A stretch of DNA of 64,000 nucleotides from Eutreptiella sp. 'Long Island Sound 2002'. Lineage: Eukaryota; Euglenozoa; Euglenophyceae; Eutreptiales; Eutreptiaceae. The translations under genes were made by a program, and so were the position numbers. The notes under the pieces are model-generated. The model was not told where the DNA came from. It worked only from the letters and a program-made list of their open reading frames with translations, and ran no database searches. Positions 51,147 to 62,329 of this stretch are shown one piece after another; within the stretch, counting starts at the first letter, position 1, and every line of letters begins with the position of its first letter. The stretch is taken from NCBI GenBank assembly GCA_964036045.1, contig OZ038385.1, forward strand, positions 59,181,919-59,245,918, written 5' to 3'.

Positions 51147-53623
51147 AAATACGGTGGTGGTGCTGCCACCGCCGGCAGTGCGATCTGGGTCTGCGCGTCC
51201 ACGACTGGCGGGGCATCGGTCTGGGTTCGCATGTCTCGCGCCGCTGGCGCGGTATCAGTCTGTGTTAGCTCGTGCACTGCCTCACGGGGAGCGGTCTGGG
51301 TTTGTCGATCCCGTCCCGATGCCGGGGTATCAGTCTGGGTTTCGGCGTGCAGTCCCGATGCTGGGGGGTCAGTCTGGGTCTGTCCGTGCAGTACCGGTGC
51401 TGCGGTATCAGTCTGGGTTTGTGCGTGCAGTCCCGGCGATCCGAGGTCAGTCTGAGTGTTTGCGTCCCGTGCTGCGATATTCGTCTGACTGTTTGCGTCC
51501 CGTCCCGGCGCGGCGGTATTCGTCTGAGTGTGTGCGTGCAGCCCCGGTGATCCGGAGTCGGTCTGAGTGTGTGCGTGCAGCCCCGGTGATCCGGAGTCGG
51601 TCTGAGTGTGTGCGTGCAGTCCCGGTGATCCGGAGTCGGTCTGAGTGTGTGCGTGCAGCCCCGGTGATCCGGAGTCGGTCTGAGTGTGTGCGTGCAGTCC
51701 CGGCGCCAGGTTATCAGTCTGGGCTCCCCCGTCGACTGCTGGTGCGGGGGGATCAGTTTGGGTTTGCCTTCCAGCAGGCGAAGGGGCGGCCGTCTGGGTC
51801 TCTCTGTCTGACACGGGCGGTGGAGCCTCCGTCTGCATGCTCCTCCCTCGTGCAGGGGACGGGGCGTCGGTCTGGGTGTGCGCCCCCTGTGTGGGCAGTA
51901 CGGCCTCAGTCTGGGTGCCCTGGTCCACTGCCCGCGGAGGCTGTGGCGGATCCCTCACAAGGGGCAGTGGCGCGGGGGTTGACGCCGGGGTCATGGGCTC
52001 AGAGGCCCCCGTGTCCTCGGCCGGGTCCGTGGGGCTCGCCGGCGGCGGCCTGAAGGCGGGGGGGACGTCCGCGGGGTCGGGTGGGTCGGGGGGCGGGGCC
52101 GGCAGCACCCTGCAGATGGCCGGCACGCCGAGGGGGTTGCCGTACGCGGTGGACACCCCCCCTTTCTCCGTGTCCATGACGCACTTGTACAGTGTGATGT
52201 AGTACTCGTCGGGGCGGCGCGGGGCGGCCAGCCCGAAGCAGCCCTGCTTCCGCTTGGGGTTGACGGCCACCGCGCTGGCGTCCCCCACGTAGTTCTCGGG
52301 CGCCTCCCCGACCGGCTGCCCGTCCGGCTTCACCTCGATGAAGCCGCCGCCGGACGTGTTGTGCCAGTACACGCGGGTTGGCACGATGGCGATGAAGAGG
52401 TACTGCGTCCGCAGGATTGGGTCCGCGATGGGCAGGCCGTCCGGCTCGGAGACGGTCTCGGTGCCGCGCTTCTGCCGCAGCTCGGCGCCCGTGGTCTCCC
52501 AGTACGCCTGCTGCAGGGAGTACCGCACCCAGATCGTGTCGCCGGCGGAGTACTGCGCGCCGTCGAGCAGGACGAGGTCGCCCGCCGACCGCATGGCGTA
52601 GCGCATCAGGTGCTGGCGCAGGACACCGCGGGAGACGGGCCCCACGCGGCTCGCGTCGAGCAGGGGCATGATGTCCTTTTTGGTCCACCACCACTTGAGC
52701 TGCTTCTTCTCCTCAAACGACCGCGGCCGCACCGCCCGCGACGTGACGCCCGTCCACTCCTCCAGCAGCGCCGCGCAGTTTTCGGGGGTGGCCGTGGGGA
52801 TGACCCGCTGCATGTGCTCCACCGTGAGGTCCTTCGTGTCGCGGATCATCCGCTTGGTCTTGCCCTTGAGGTACCAGTGGTAGAAGAGCCGAGACGTCGC
52901 CTCCGCGGCGCCACACGGCACGTCGCGGATGCCGGGGGTCCGCCCGGGGTCAAGCAGGTCCACCACATTCGCGCACTCCTCCGCCGTCATCGCCTGCCGA
53001 AAGCTGTCGGCGTCCTTCGGCCGAATGTCCAGAATGGCACACAGCTCCCGGAACCGCTCCTTGCTCAGCACCGTTTGCCCGTTCGAGTCCAGAACTTGGC
53101 AAAGCCCTTCCAACGCATTCTTTGCCTGATAAGTGCTTGCCAGTGGCGCGAAGCCCTCGCATTGCAGCATCAGAAACGAGGTACGGATGCGCGAAAAGTC
53201 CTTTCGCGGGGCACCCGCCGCTAGTGCAATGCGGATGTCCATTTTGTCGGGGTACTGATTTTCAGTGGGTGCGGCTTCCAAACCAAATCTTGACCATGCC
53301 CCAATCGCGTGAATGCACCGAATAAGAGTCCACAGGTTGAAGTCCTCGTGATCCAACCCGATTTCGTCGAACACGGTACCCCATTCCAAGCGATCCAGCT
53401 CTTGCAAGAAAACTTCCGCGGAGGAGTACCTGTGCATCACAGCACTGCGGAACTTGCAGAGCACCGCCATAAGCTCGATCGGTTTGGCGCTTGGGCCGTG
53501 TGCCTGGTCCTCATCTTGCGAGTGGTCATCTTGTGAATGAACCTCATCTTGTGAGAGACTAGCAACAGGCTCCGCCATTTGGAGTTCTATGGGAAAGAAC
53601 AATTCAAACAACTTACATTGCAC
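51011..53623 (-). CDS. N-terminal part of the same large gene: unknown domain and QTD repeats
   Basis: 870 codons; the likely start is ATG at 53578 (MAEPVASLSQDE), with an upstream in-frame ATG at 53623. Residues 50-520 are a globular-looking region of unknown family (WGTVFDEIGLDHEDFNLW, LKWWWTKKDIMPLLDASR, IWVRYSLQQAYWE, YLFIAIVPTRVYWHN). A Pro-rich part and about 20 Q-T-Q-T-D motifs follow, four of them in perfect 13-residue units. The C-terminus has [20 protein letters not shown], a copy of the helical repeat found downstream in the 46584-51146 frame. The frame stops (TGA) 136 bp into that downstream frame, which lies at -1. A missed intron, a sequencing indel or a true frameshift would each explain this. 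Confidence 0.55.
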   Translation of the reverse strand: MQCKLFELFFPIELQMAEPVASLSQDEVHSQDDHSQDEDQAHGPSAKPIELMAVLCKFRSAVMHRYSSAEVFLQELDRLEWGTVFDEIGLDHEDFNLWTLIRCIHAIGAWSRFGLEAAPTENQYPDKMDIRIALAAGAPRKDFSRIRTSFLMLQCEGFAPLASTYQAKNALEGLCQVLDSNGQTVLSKERFRELCAILDIRPKDADSFRQAMTAEECANVVDLLDPGRTPGIRDVPCGAAEATSRLFYHWYLKGKTKRMIRDTKDLTVEHMQRVIPTATPENCAALLEEWTGVTSRAVRPRSFEEKKQLKWWWTKKDIMPLLDASRVGPVSRGVLRQHLMRYAMRSAGDLVLLDGAQYSAGDTIWVRYSLQQAYWETTGAELRQKRGTETVSEPDGLPIADPILRTQYLFIAIVPTRVYWHNTSGGGFIEVKPDGQPVGEAPENYVGDASAVAVNPKRKQGCFGLAAPRRPDEYYITLYKCVMDTEKGGVSTAYGNPLGVPAICRVLPAPPPDPPDPADVPPAFRPPPASPTDPAEDTGASEPMTPASTPAPLPLVRDPPQPPRAVDQGTQTEAVLPTQGAHTQTDAPSPARGRSMQTEAPPPVSDRETQTAAPSPAGRQTQTDPPAPAVDGGAQTDNLAPGLHAHTQTDSGSPGLHAHTQTDSGSPGLHAHTQTDSGSPGLHAHTQTDSGSPGLHAHTQTNTAAPGRDANSQTNIAARDANTQTDLGSPGLHAQTQTDTAAPVLHGQTQTDPPASGLHAETQTDTPASGRDRQTQTAPREAVHELTQTDTAPAARDMRTQTDAPPVVDAQTQIALPAVAAPPPYLCVMGQEEQGRVLLMTEESAITLTIALQFSVSMPPVPPVSILNVP
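51541..51696 (-). repeat. 39-bp tandem repeat encoding HTQTDSGSPGLHA
   Basis: Four near-identical 39-bp units begin at 51541, 51580, 51619 and 51658, differing only at C/T positions. Diverged units extend the array to about 51225 on one side and 51920 on the other. The period is a multiple of three, so length change keeps the frame. Confidence 0.9.
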
Positions 53624-53699
53624 TTTTCATGCAGAATGGCTCAATTTTGATCTCGAAAGCGAAACAGTTGCGCTTCGCTTCCACAAACTGTTAATCTAG

Positions 53700-55660
53700 A
53701 AATCTAGAAAAAGCCGTCCAAAACGTGTACATTGACCGGTTGATCCATACCAATGGGTGGCACAAGCAGCACTCGATTGCGGGGTGCATCACAAAGCACA
53801 ACACCCCCTCCTTCTTCCATCCCAAGAAGGAGGAAAAGCGTGGTACGATGGGGAGGGGTGTTTCGTGGTGGTGATTGATGAACACACACTTGTCCACCAA
53901 GACATGCACTGGCCTCACCACTCCTTGATGGAGGAAGGGACCCATGGGGGCGAGAGCACAACTTGAAGCAAAACAGTTGGACGTTGGACGTTGAGTTGCT
54001 GGCCATAAATCAGCGATGGTTGTGACCCTCCAGAATCATTCTGGCATCCTCAACAGTACGACAGGTCTCAACGCGGCGAAGCCGTTGAGTCATTGGACGA
54101 AAGGTTGGGTCGATGCTGAACATGTAGTAAGTGAACAACAAAACAATACAAGTGCAGTATGCATAAATTTCTAAACTAGGTGTGGTAGGCGGTTCAAATG
54201 GTTGTGGTTCACAGCTGGTTCCCCCCCCCCCCTGCCCCAACTGAACCGATTCGCCTTTTTCTCCCATGCTGGTAGCAGGGTTTTTTCAGATGGTGTCAGG
54301 AATCAGCTTGTGGCCTTCGATTTGTGCCTACATTTTCATGTTCCTGTGCCACGCGGACTTTTCCCACAAACACAAGTCACATGCAGCACCTTTCCTTTCG
54401 CTTGAAAGGTACACAAGGAGGCTGTTTCCTGATTCTGAATTTGACTATGGCGCCCCTGATGACCCCTGCCCCATTGCCCTCGGTTGGCATTTGAGAAGCA
54501 ATTGTACTCCTTGTGCCTTGTGCCTCGTGGATGGGGTGAGACCACGGAGTCAGCGAGCCCACAACCCAAGTTAGGGAAAGTAGACAAAGGAGGTTCCACC
54601 CCCATTGCAATAAAATTTTGTGAATCAACCGCCTGCAACTGTTGGTCCATCATCTTCAGCATTTAGGGGGATTACTTGCACTGCGGGCACACCGCACACC
54701 ACTGTGCACGCACCACACAACGTGTTGAAACACACTATGGGGAAAAGGTTATTCCTTGATTCCTTGGTTACTCGATGCTCACATACTGCCTACACTCGGA
54801 GGTGGAGATGATGGTGGCAGGCATCGATGCACACCTGACACTACCGCCAAAGCAGCAACATGCTTTGATGGGTTTGGAGGGAAAGAGAAACATTCGCTTT
54901 CTTCTTCGGGTTGCCCAGGGAATTCCTAAATTTGTGTAGCTCAAGCATGTAGGTATTGTAGAATCATTGTACTTGTCATTGAAAGAGAAATTGCTTGTTT
55001 TTTTTTTTAAAGGCATGGCAGTGCCCCGCTGAAAGAATTGCACCAAAGTGGCCTGACCGTGGGCTGAACAAGCGTGCATGTGCCATACAACCCTGAAGGA
55101 TGTCATCAAACACACAGCAGCACACTGCACAGTATGCATCGTCAAGGTAGCCTGGTTGTTTCCGACTACGAAGATGGACACAATTGTACGTGACACAACG
55201 ATGAATCTCATGTCAATCTACCAAGGCACCAAATAGCCTCCACGGCTACACATGATAATGAATGTTGACGAGAGGTGGAAGGTGTGAATAGTCAGATGTA
55301 CAGACAAAAATCGCACTTTGATTGAGATGATCAACTAGTGCAGCAAGGGGAGCAAGGGGATCATGGATTCGGTCCATCGAGAATGGGAGAGACAAGGGTA
55401 ATAAAAATATCCGATGGTGGACAAAGGTGTTGTGGGGCCGGTCCTAGAGGCTGGCAATGGACGATTCACACATGATGACAAATTTAAGAGGCCATGCAAA
55501 GGAACAAGCAAGACGAGCATATCTCCCTAGATCTTCGAGACTGTGGCGCTTCTTCTTTCCCCTTTCTTTTTTTTGCTGTTTTCTGTCTTTCAGGACTCTG
55601 GAGTTGGACCAGTTGAGAAGCACCACTAAGCAGTTCATGGGGGCGTTGTATGTTACAGTT
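53700..55660. other. Noncoding or unrecognised stretch
   Basis: No gene recognised. Short frames occur on both strands (for example 54768-55211 minus), without motifs. There is a run of ten Cs near 54225 and of ten Ts near 55001. Confidence 0.4.
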
Positions 55661-55915
55661 CGCCTCCCCCAGTGCTGCAAGTGCCTGGGTCCCACTGGCT
55701 CCTGCTGCATTATACTGAAGATGAAAGGTCAGAGTATGCAGCGAAGGAGCCTCCCTCAATGCTGCAAGTGCCTGGGCCACTGTCTCCCACTGAATTAGAC
55801 GGTCGGAGCATGCAGCGAAAGAGCCTCCCTCAGTGCTGCAAGTGCCTGGGCCCACTGTCTCCCACTGAATTATACTCAAGACAAAGGGTATGCAGCGAAG
55901 AGGCCGATTGACCAT
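55660..55915 (-). pseudogene. Leucine-rich-repeat relic (ribonuclease-inhibitor type)
   Basis: About three 80-88-bp DNA repeats share CCTCCCTCA(A/G)TGCTGCAAGT. On the minus strand they read QALAALREAPSLHTLTF and GTQALAALGEA, the pattern of LRR-RI repeats. Frames change between units, so this is a remnant of a larger LRR gene or a short degenerate one. The DNA repeat can also be called a minisatellite. Confidence 0.45.
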
Positions 55916-56842
55916 TGCTTTTTTTCTTTTCTTTGTTGTTTTGGATTAATTTAGAGTTTTTCATCCGACCCCACCTGCCAATTTATCCATTGTTTTCCCT
56001 TGGCATTTCCCGGACTTGAGTCTATTCCTCCCTTTGGACTTGTCTTGCACCATGGCATTAACAAAGGTGGGTGTTTCAGACCTACTTCAGGCCTATGGTG
56101 AATTTTTTTTGCAGTGTTTTCCCACCTAATTAGACCTCTACATGTCTGCAACGGTCCTTCGGCAAGCTTTGGCTTGCCACAGGTACACATCTGCGCTAAG
56201 TGCATTACAGCCCAAATCTTGTGTCTCCACACATAAGCAAGATGAGGCCTGGCATGGAACCAAATTTTGGTTCATCTTGGAATTATCATCGCCAGAGCGA
56301 AACAGTTCAATGCAGTACTGATTTCATGCAATTGTCAAATTACTGATGCACCCTCTATGAGTGACTCATGCATGTTGTTGCAACATTTGCATGCACAACC
56401 CATTGTTCTAGAGTTGACGCTTCAATTGATTTGACATGTGTCACCATTCAACTAGGATTAACCAAATTTGTTATTGGTTGCTTCAGCTCACTGGTGAGGT
56501 TTGACACATTTCAGGACTTCGCCATTCGCATAGCATCACTTGCGTGATGACGGAAGCGAAGCCATTGGTGATGAATTGTGAACATTGGCGTCAATAGCCT
56601 CGTTTCTGTGACACAGACTCATCATCTAATACACCTCATAATGATGGCGAAAATGCTTGTTGAGACTTTGTCATGCTCCTGGTGGCAAATATTGCGGGGC
56701 ATTTTTTTTATTTGGCATCGGACCTGTGCCTGGTGAGCACATTGCTCCTGAGGCGATGTTCAAAGCTGAGAAGAGGCAGAAGGGGAGCAAGCACAGTGGG
56801 CACTACACATGCAATTGCCTATGGCCTATGGCCTTCGGGGCC
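55916..56842. other. Noncoding stretch
   Basis: Nothing recognised apart from T-rich tracts near 55918 and AT-rich DNA at 56280-56480. Confidence 0.4.
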
Positions 56843-57330
56843 TCAGTGACTGCCCATGTAGCAACCAATGTGTGGACTTATGTATACACTTCGTGTAGTC
56901 GCCCTACACTTACTTACTGTAAATGAGGGCCACAATGCGCTTATTGCGATCAAAAGATGGCTGTGGTCCCGGCTGGTGTTCAACGGCACCAAACGCAAGT
57001 CCAGAGCCATGCCAGTCCGACCAGCATAAATGCCTGACACGGCCACAAAGTCGTCCTTTGCCATGTGTGCCGTGTTCATGGCCTTCGCAAACTCAAGCAT
57101 CCCATCCTCTACAACTCCATGAGTCCACATATCCTCCCATTGCTGGATTGTCCACTCCTGTGGGTACAACTGGGACCTGGGTAGAATCGGATACACATCG
57201 GGAACCCCTGTTAAGAACTCATGCGGGCAGTTGCCGCACGCTATCGGCTTTGTCGATTGTCAACTCCATGATAGGCAGATCATCAGACCAGGAGTCCTGC
57301 GCCAAGCCCTCGATTTTGTTGGGCATGAGA
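56843..57330 (-). other. Unidentified coding-like fragment
   Basis: Two minus-strand open pieces, DSWSDDLPIMELTIDKADSV (about 57290-57230) and VPDVYPILPRSQLYPQEWTI continuing to FAKAMNTAHMAKDDFVAVSG and DLRLVPLNTSRDHSHLLIAI (57210-56935), have the composition of a real protein. They lie in different frames, with a possible acceptor (TTCTTAACAG) between them. I do not recognise the family. Confidence 0.3.
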
Positions 57331-60300
57331 ATCGCTCTAGGCATGTGCAATTAGTGGGCAAGGCTACCCTTGGCACAGGCAAAGACAAACAAACTCTAAA
57401 CACAACGGGCATTAAACCATGAGAAATTTTCAAACTAGGACTAGAGTAGGTGAAGAACACCTTATCCCCAATACTGAGATCCATGGAGAATATGGGTCTA
57501 AAGAGATGAGGTTGGAAGTATGGTGAAGATGTATCACTATGTTTGGCCAAACAACAGCAATGGCTAAGGCAAGGGTATTGGGAAAAACGGGCCAAAAATA
57601 ACCCACTATTCTCACGGCGCCGGCACAACACACAATGTGCCCCCCAATACGCTGCAAGGCGCGACTGGGCAAAAGGGCCTGAGTCATTACATATCCACAG
57701 GCCTTTTTTAGAATGTGGTGTTTGCCCCTGCTTGGGTGCACATTCAAAACTAAAGGAGTTCAAAGGGTGTATGATACAATGTAAATACAATTTCAATTTA
57801 GGCAACCTATACTTGTTGTCAATATGTGTGAATTTGCCATCCATACATATGCATGAGGAAGCAATTGTCGGCCCGGCGGGCACAAGCAACGCCAAAACCG
57901 CCCAACGGGGTCGGCCCGAAACATGTATCTCAAAGAACCCCGGGCAGGGTACACCAATCGCCGAGAATTGGCCCAATGGCAAGTGCCACACACAAACCAC
58001 ATGTTGGAGTGTTTCTTCACCCACCTTTACCTCACGTATTCTCCCATTCTTTCCTCTACCCTAGTCACGTGCTTGCAAGAGCAACACCAAAGTCCCAAAA
58101 TTTGACAGAAACAGCACCTACCATTGCTCTACAAGGGGGCGTGTTTATAAAGAGCAAAGTAGGACATGGTGCTGCCACAAGGGGGGGGGGGGGGGCGTAG
58201 TTAGCATTGCCTGGGTAGGGCAACATGCGGTGTATTGCATGGTGGCTTGGTGTGCCGTCCCCATGGTGCAATGTGGATTTTCGTGTGTGCTGTGCCCGGG
58301 GACCTTTGGAAGAGTGTTTCCGGTTGTCCAGCAGAGGAGAGGGAGGGTAAGAAATCGTGCAAAGCGGACCCCAACCCGGGCCCGGGCTAAGGGGAGGCCA
58401 GCAGTGTGCCTTTAAGGCCCCCAGGACTAATGGGGCTGTGGTGCCGCAACCTGAGAGCCATCCCGGGTAGGTTCCCAAGCGCTCAGCCCTGGAACCCCCC
58501 TCCAACTGCCCCATGTGGGAGTGTGGGACCCAGCCTGCAAGGCAGTGCCACCTGTGCCGTTGGGCAGTCAAGGAGCGTGGGTCCCCCCTGTCGTGCCCAG
58601 CGCATAGCTGCCCCTGTATGATTGCAATCGTAGGGCGGCCAGGCAGCATCCTGTGACCTAGAGGCTGCAATGCCCTAGCCCAAGACTCCTTTGGTGGCCT
58701 CAACGTTAGGCTCCTAAGCCTCCCCACCGGGGCGCGGAGCACCATGCACACACAACCTCTCCAGGGCACCCACACTCTCACACACAGGCACTATGACAGC
58801 ATCTCCCACTCACCAACGCTATCGTGTGGTCCATGGGGGCTACTCCAGTCCGCTCAGCAGTGCTGCACAGGGAAGGATGTGCCGGCCTACAATCCCCGCC
58901 TATGAGAGGCCCTGTCCCGACCCGAACCAACCCACCCCTGGGGCATGGCACAACACCCCGACCTACACTCCGCCCCAGCCTCCCAGTGCAGGGCATCTCC
59001 CCACCCTGCCAACCCTAGGCAAAGCACAACCAGCTGGTCAGCTCCCCAGCCTCTCTACCCTGGGCTATCTTTATGAGACGGGGCCCGTGTCCCTACGTGC
59101 ACATGGGCAACAATGGCACAAAAACCACAAACTGTGGGAGCTCAACAAAAGTTGCCATGAGAGCTTTAAATGTCAAAGCGTCTGAGGGTCCTTGCCACTC
59201 TGAATAGATGGAGAAACATATATGCACATATGGCAAGCATCCAACATGAGCGGCAACACCCCTTTTACGCACAGTAGCCACAGACATTGGGGAAATGGAG
59301 GGTCAGCCATTTGTGGTTGCCAACTGGAACTGCTGGGTGTGCTTTTCAAAGAATGTAACGCTTAACCCCTAGGGTGTTGGATAAAACATTTCCACCAAGG
59401 GGAAAAGAGGGTTGAGACCTCATTAGGGCTCAGATATTGTCAAAATGCTGGCGAAGAGGGGGGCAGGGGGGGGGGAGGTTCCTGAGACCCAAAAAGAGAG
59501 GCATCTTCAAATGGTGTTCACCAAAGGTCTCGTGCCCTGATGCCTTGTTCTTCCTGTTTTGCTCTTCAAACCTCTGCCAGAACACGTGTTGTGCCAACGG
59601 TAGCCCACGACTTATCTTGTTTGACTACCCGCACCTTCTGTGAACAGGGATAGACTTTCCCTTATGTCAGGGTCAACATTATCAATTGTGCCCTCCTATG
59701 GGGACCGGTCTGTGCCTAGGGATGTCAGCCCCAAGTTCATAATAATGCCCACAAAATGCTGACCATTTCTCTCAAAATGATCAGTACTGTTGGGAGAATT
59801 CTTTTCAAAAACAGGGGTGTTCCCAACCCTGACACCCCTTCAGGGCTTAGATACTGGCAACCCGTACAATCTTACTTCCAGGCATTTTCCCACCTACCAA
59901 CGGTGGTGGTGCTTGTGCCCTGTCAAATCTGGCTGAGACCCAAAAACATGTATGTGTGTGTGTGGGGGGGGGGGTTGTAGTGCCCTAACATGGCCAACCT
60001 GACATTGTAGACAAATGGGAATCAGGAATAGAGATTGAATCTGAAGAACTGAATATGGAACTGTCTGAGTCTGAATGGCCACAAGAGGTAGAGACTTGGT
60101 TCGAAAAAGAGGTAGAGACTTGAACCAAAAGCAAAACTTGATGAATCTGAGCCATGTGAGGAGGGAGCGCAATCAGTGTCCCAAAACAGGAATGCGTCTG
60201 ATTGTTGGACTAAACATGCAAGATCGAACCTGAAACAATCAAGATACAAAGAACACGGTTCACAGCACTTCTGGTGGTAACCTGGAGTGCTGCTTTGATC

Positions 60301-60340
60301 ACCATTTTGGATAAGGTTATCATCATCTCAGCAGTCTCAC
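57331..60340. other. Noncoding or unrecognised stretch
   Basis: The minus-strand frame 57260-58024 (254 codons) is the longest but shows no motif. There is a G-run near 58182. 58200-59100 is GC-rich, without recognisable genes. Confidence 0.35.
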
Positions 60341-60738
60341 TGCTCAACCATCTGGCACATACAACATCAGCCTCATTGGAATTAGCATCCTTTTGCAAAC
60401 ATCCTCCAAGTGTGGAACAGCAACTTCCTCCCAGTACCACATGACACTCTTAAAGTATATGGATGCAGTTTGGGGTTCTGCAAAACTGAGAGGATACGCT
60501 GCGTCTTGCTGTAGCCTTGCTGTGTTGGAGTCCCCAAAGCAAGGAGGATCCAAATGAGTATTTCCCATGGACCATGTAAAAAGAAAGCACGAACCTCCAT
60601 AAAACTTCCAAGAGGAGGTTGAGGTTTCATTGACATCCTGCTCCTCAGCCAAATTTGGCGCAACCAAGGTTGCCTAAAGGAGACTTCCAACCTTTGAGTC
60701 CCCCCAGATCCGTTTTCACAGGGCTCAACCTCCCCCCC

Positions 60739-60819
<81 letters not shown>

Positions 60820-60848
60820 CTACAACAACAACAACAGCAGCAACAACA
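60739..60848. repeat. (CAA)n microsatellite
   Basis: About 110 bp of CAA, with a single TAC and two CAG interruptions at the right end. Frames through it give poly-Q or poly-C and are not evidence of a gene. Confidence 0.95.
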
Positions 60849-60849
60849 C

Positions 60850-62100
60850 AAACCTTTGCACCCTTACACTAAGAATGCTTACAACCGTCACCCAAGCATG
60901 CCATGCGGCCTGCAGGTGAGAGGTTTGCCAAGTTGGACTGTTGTGTGCACATGGGTCATGCATACATTTGGGAACTACGTGGTGATTGAAATTTGCGGAG
61001 GCAAGAGCATGTGCCTCTGATGACTGTGGACTGTGCGTAATTTGCTCCTTCTTGAGCACGGCATGTAAGTGATGGAATCCCCATGTTAGTAGTGCAGGCA
61101 GCGAGGCCCGGGGCGAGGGGGAGAGGGGGCAAATGGAGTGTTGGCCAACCCACCAACCCACATCAGAGATGATAGGTTGGCGGGGGAAAGGATAGCATTG
61201 TGGGGCAATATTGAACCCGCAAAGCCTTGACAACCCCTGTAGGGGTAGGGGTGCACCCCAGCTGAACCCAGCGCCAACAACTCAATTCAGTCATTCCAGC
61301 AGCCGTGCACCAGGACTTCAATGCTCTCGAAATGCAGAGCTCCATCCCATAAAAGTGCATTGGCAAACAAGTCCGAGTCTTCCCCCAAAGGGCCAAAACA
61401 CAAATCCATTTACCCTCCCTTGGTGTCACTTACTCGCTGCACCTTGACCCGGTGGGCACCTGCAGAAACAGCCTACTGCACCATGAATTCCTTCAGTTTC
61501 TCCAATTACGCATGGATTGTCAAACACACTTACCAATGGCGTCTGCACAAACAACCCATCAATGATATGTGGTCAGGAGCATTGAAATTGCATCCCAACT
61601 TTCGTGTGAAGCATACTTCACCCTCTGAACTGTCAATTTTGGTGACCCTCTGCCTAGTGTTGGCCGAGAAGCGTAACTCAAACAAGGGAGACAGTTTTTT
61701 GCCCCTGTTGGAAAACCAAAATGCTTATGACACCTGACGTTTAGGATTTTAGGAGGTGTGCCCAACAGCAAAAACCCATCCACTCCAGGTGCTGTGGTAC
61801 ACAAATGATGCGTTGAAAGATTATACTAAGTAGGCAGGGGGGTGCACAGGTGATGTGTAGAAGGATTGGAATCAGTGTTGTGTTTTTTTTGTATTTGCAC
61901 AATACCATCAGGTTGTTTGGTCAGCATGAGGAATTGAAATGAGGGATAGATTGGCAGAGGGAAATGCACAGGCTTGGGTGTGGGCTGTTGAGGCTCTGCT
62001 GGCAAAGGGAAGGGAAGACACCATCTGCGGTGACGGCCTTAGGCAAGGGCCTTTACGATAACATTGACGAAAATCACCAGGACAATTTCAGTTGAATCCA
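60850..62100. other. Noncoding or unrecognised stretch
   Basis: The plus-strand frame 61321-61737 (138 codons) is open but carries no motif I know. Confidence 0.35.
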
Positions 62101-62127
62101 ACAGAATAGGATTCCACATCAAGCCGA

Positions 62128-62243
62128 CACGCACACACACAGACACACACACAGGCATGCACGTACACACTTATGTCCGCACAAATACATGTGCCTTTGC
62201 ACATACACACACAAGCACACACACAATACGAGAGGAGATCAAG

Positions 62244-62326
<83 letters not shown>
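62128..62326. repeat. (CA)n microsatellite
   Basis: Imperfect CA-rich DNA from about 62128, becoming a pure (CA)41 run at 62245-62326. Confidence 0.95.
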
Positions 62327-62328
<2 letters not shown>

Positions 62329-62329
62329 A

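Noticed and set aside
51541-51696. CRISPR-like regular 39-bp repeats
   Set aside because: The units are contiguous with no unique spacers, have a period divisible by three, and encode a peptide repeat in a eukaryotic gene.
57260-58024. 254-codon minus-strand frame as a gene
   Set aside because: No motif, no supporting neighbours, and the coding-like fragment just downstream is in a different frame; left as unassigned.
60655-61020. Poly-Q protein over the CAA tract
   Set aside because: The frame exists only because CAA repeats lack stops; flanking codons show no domain.
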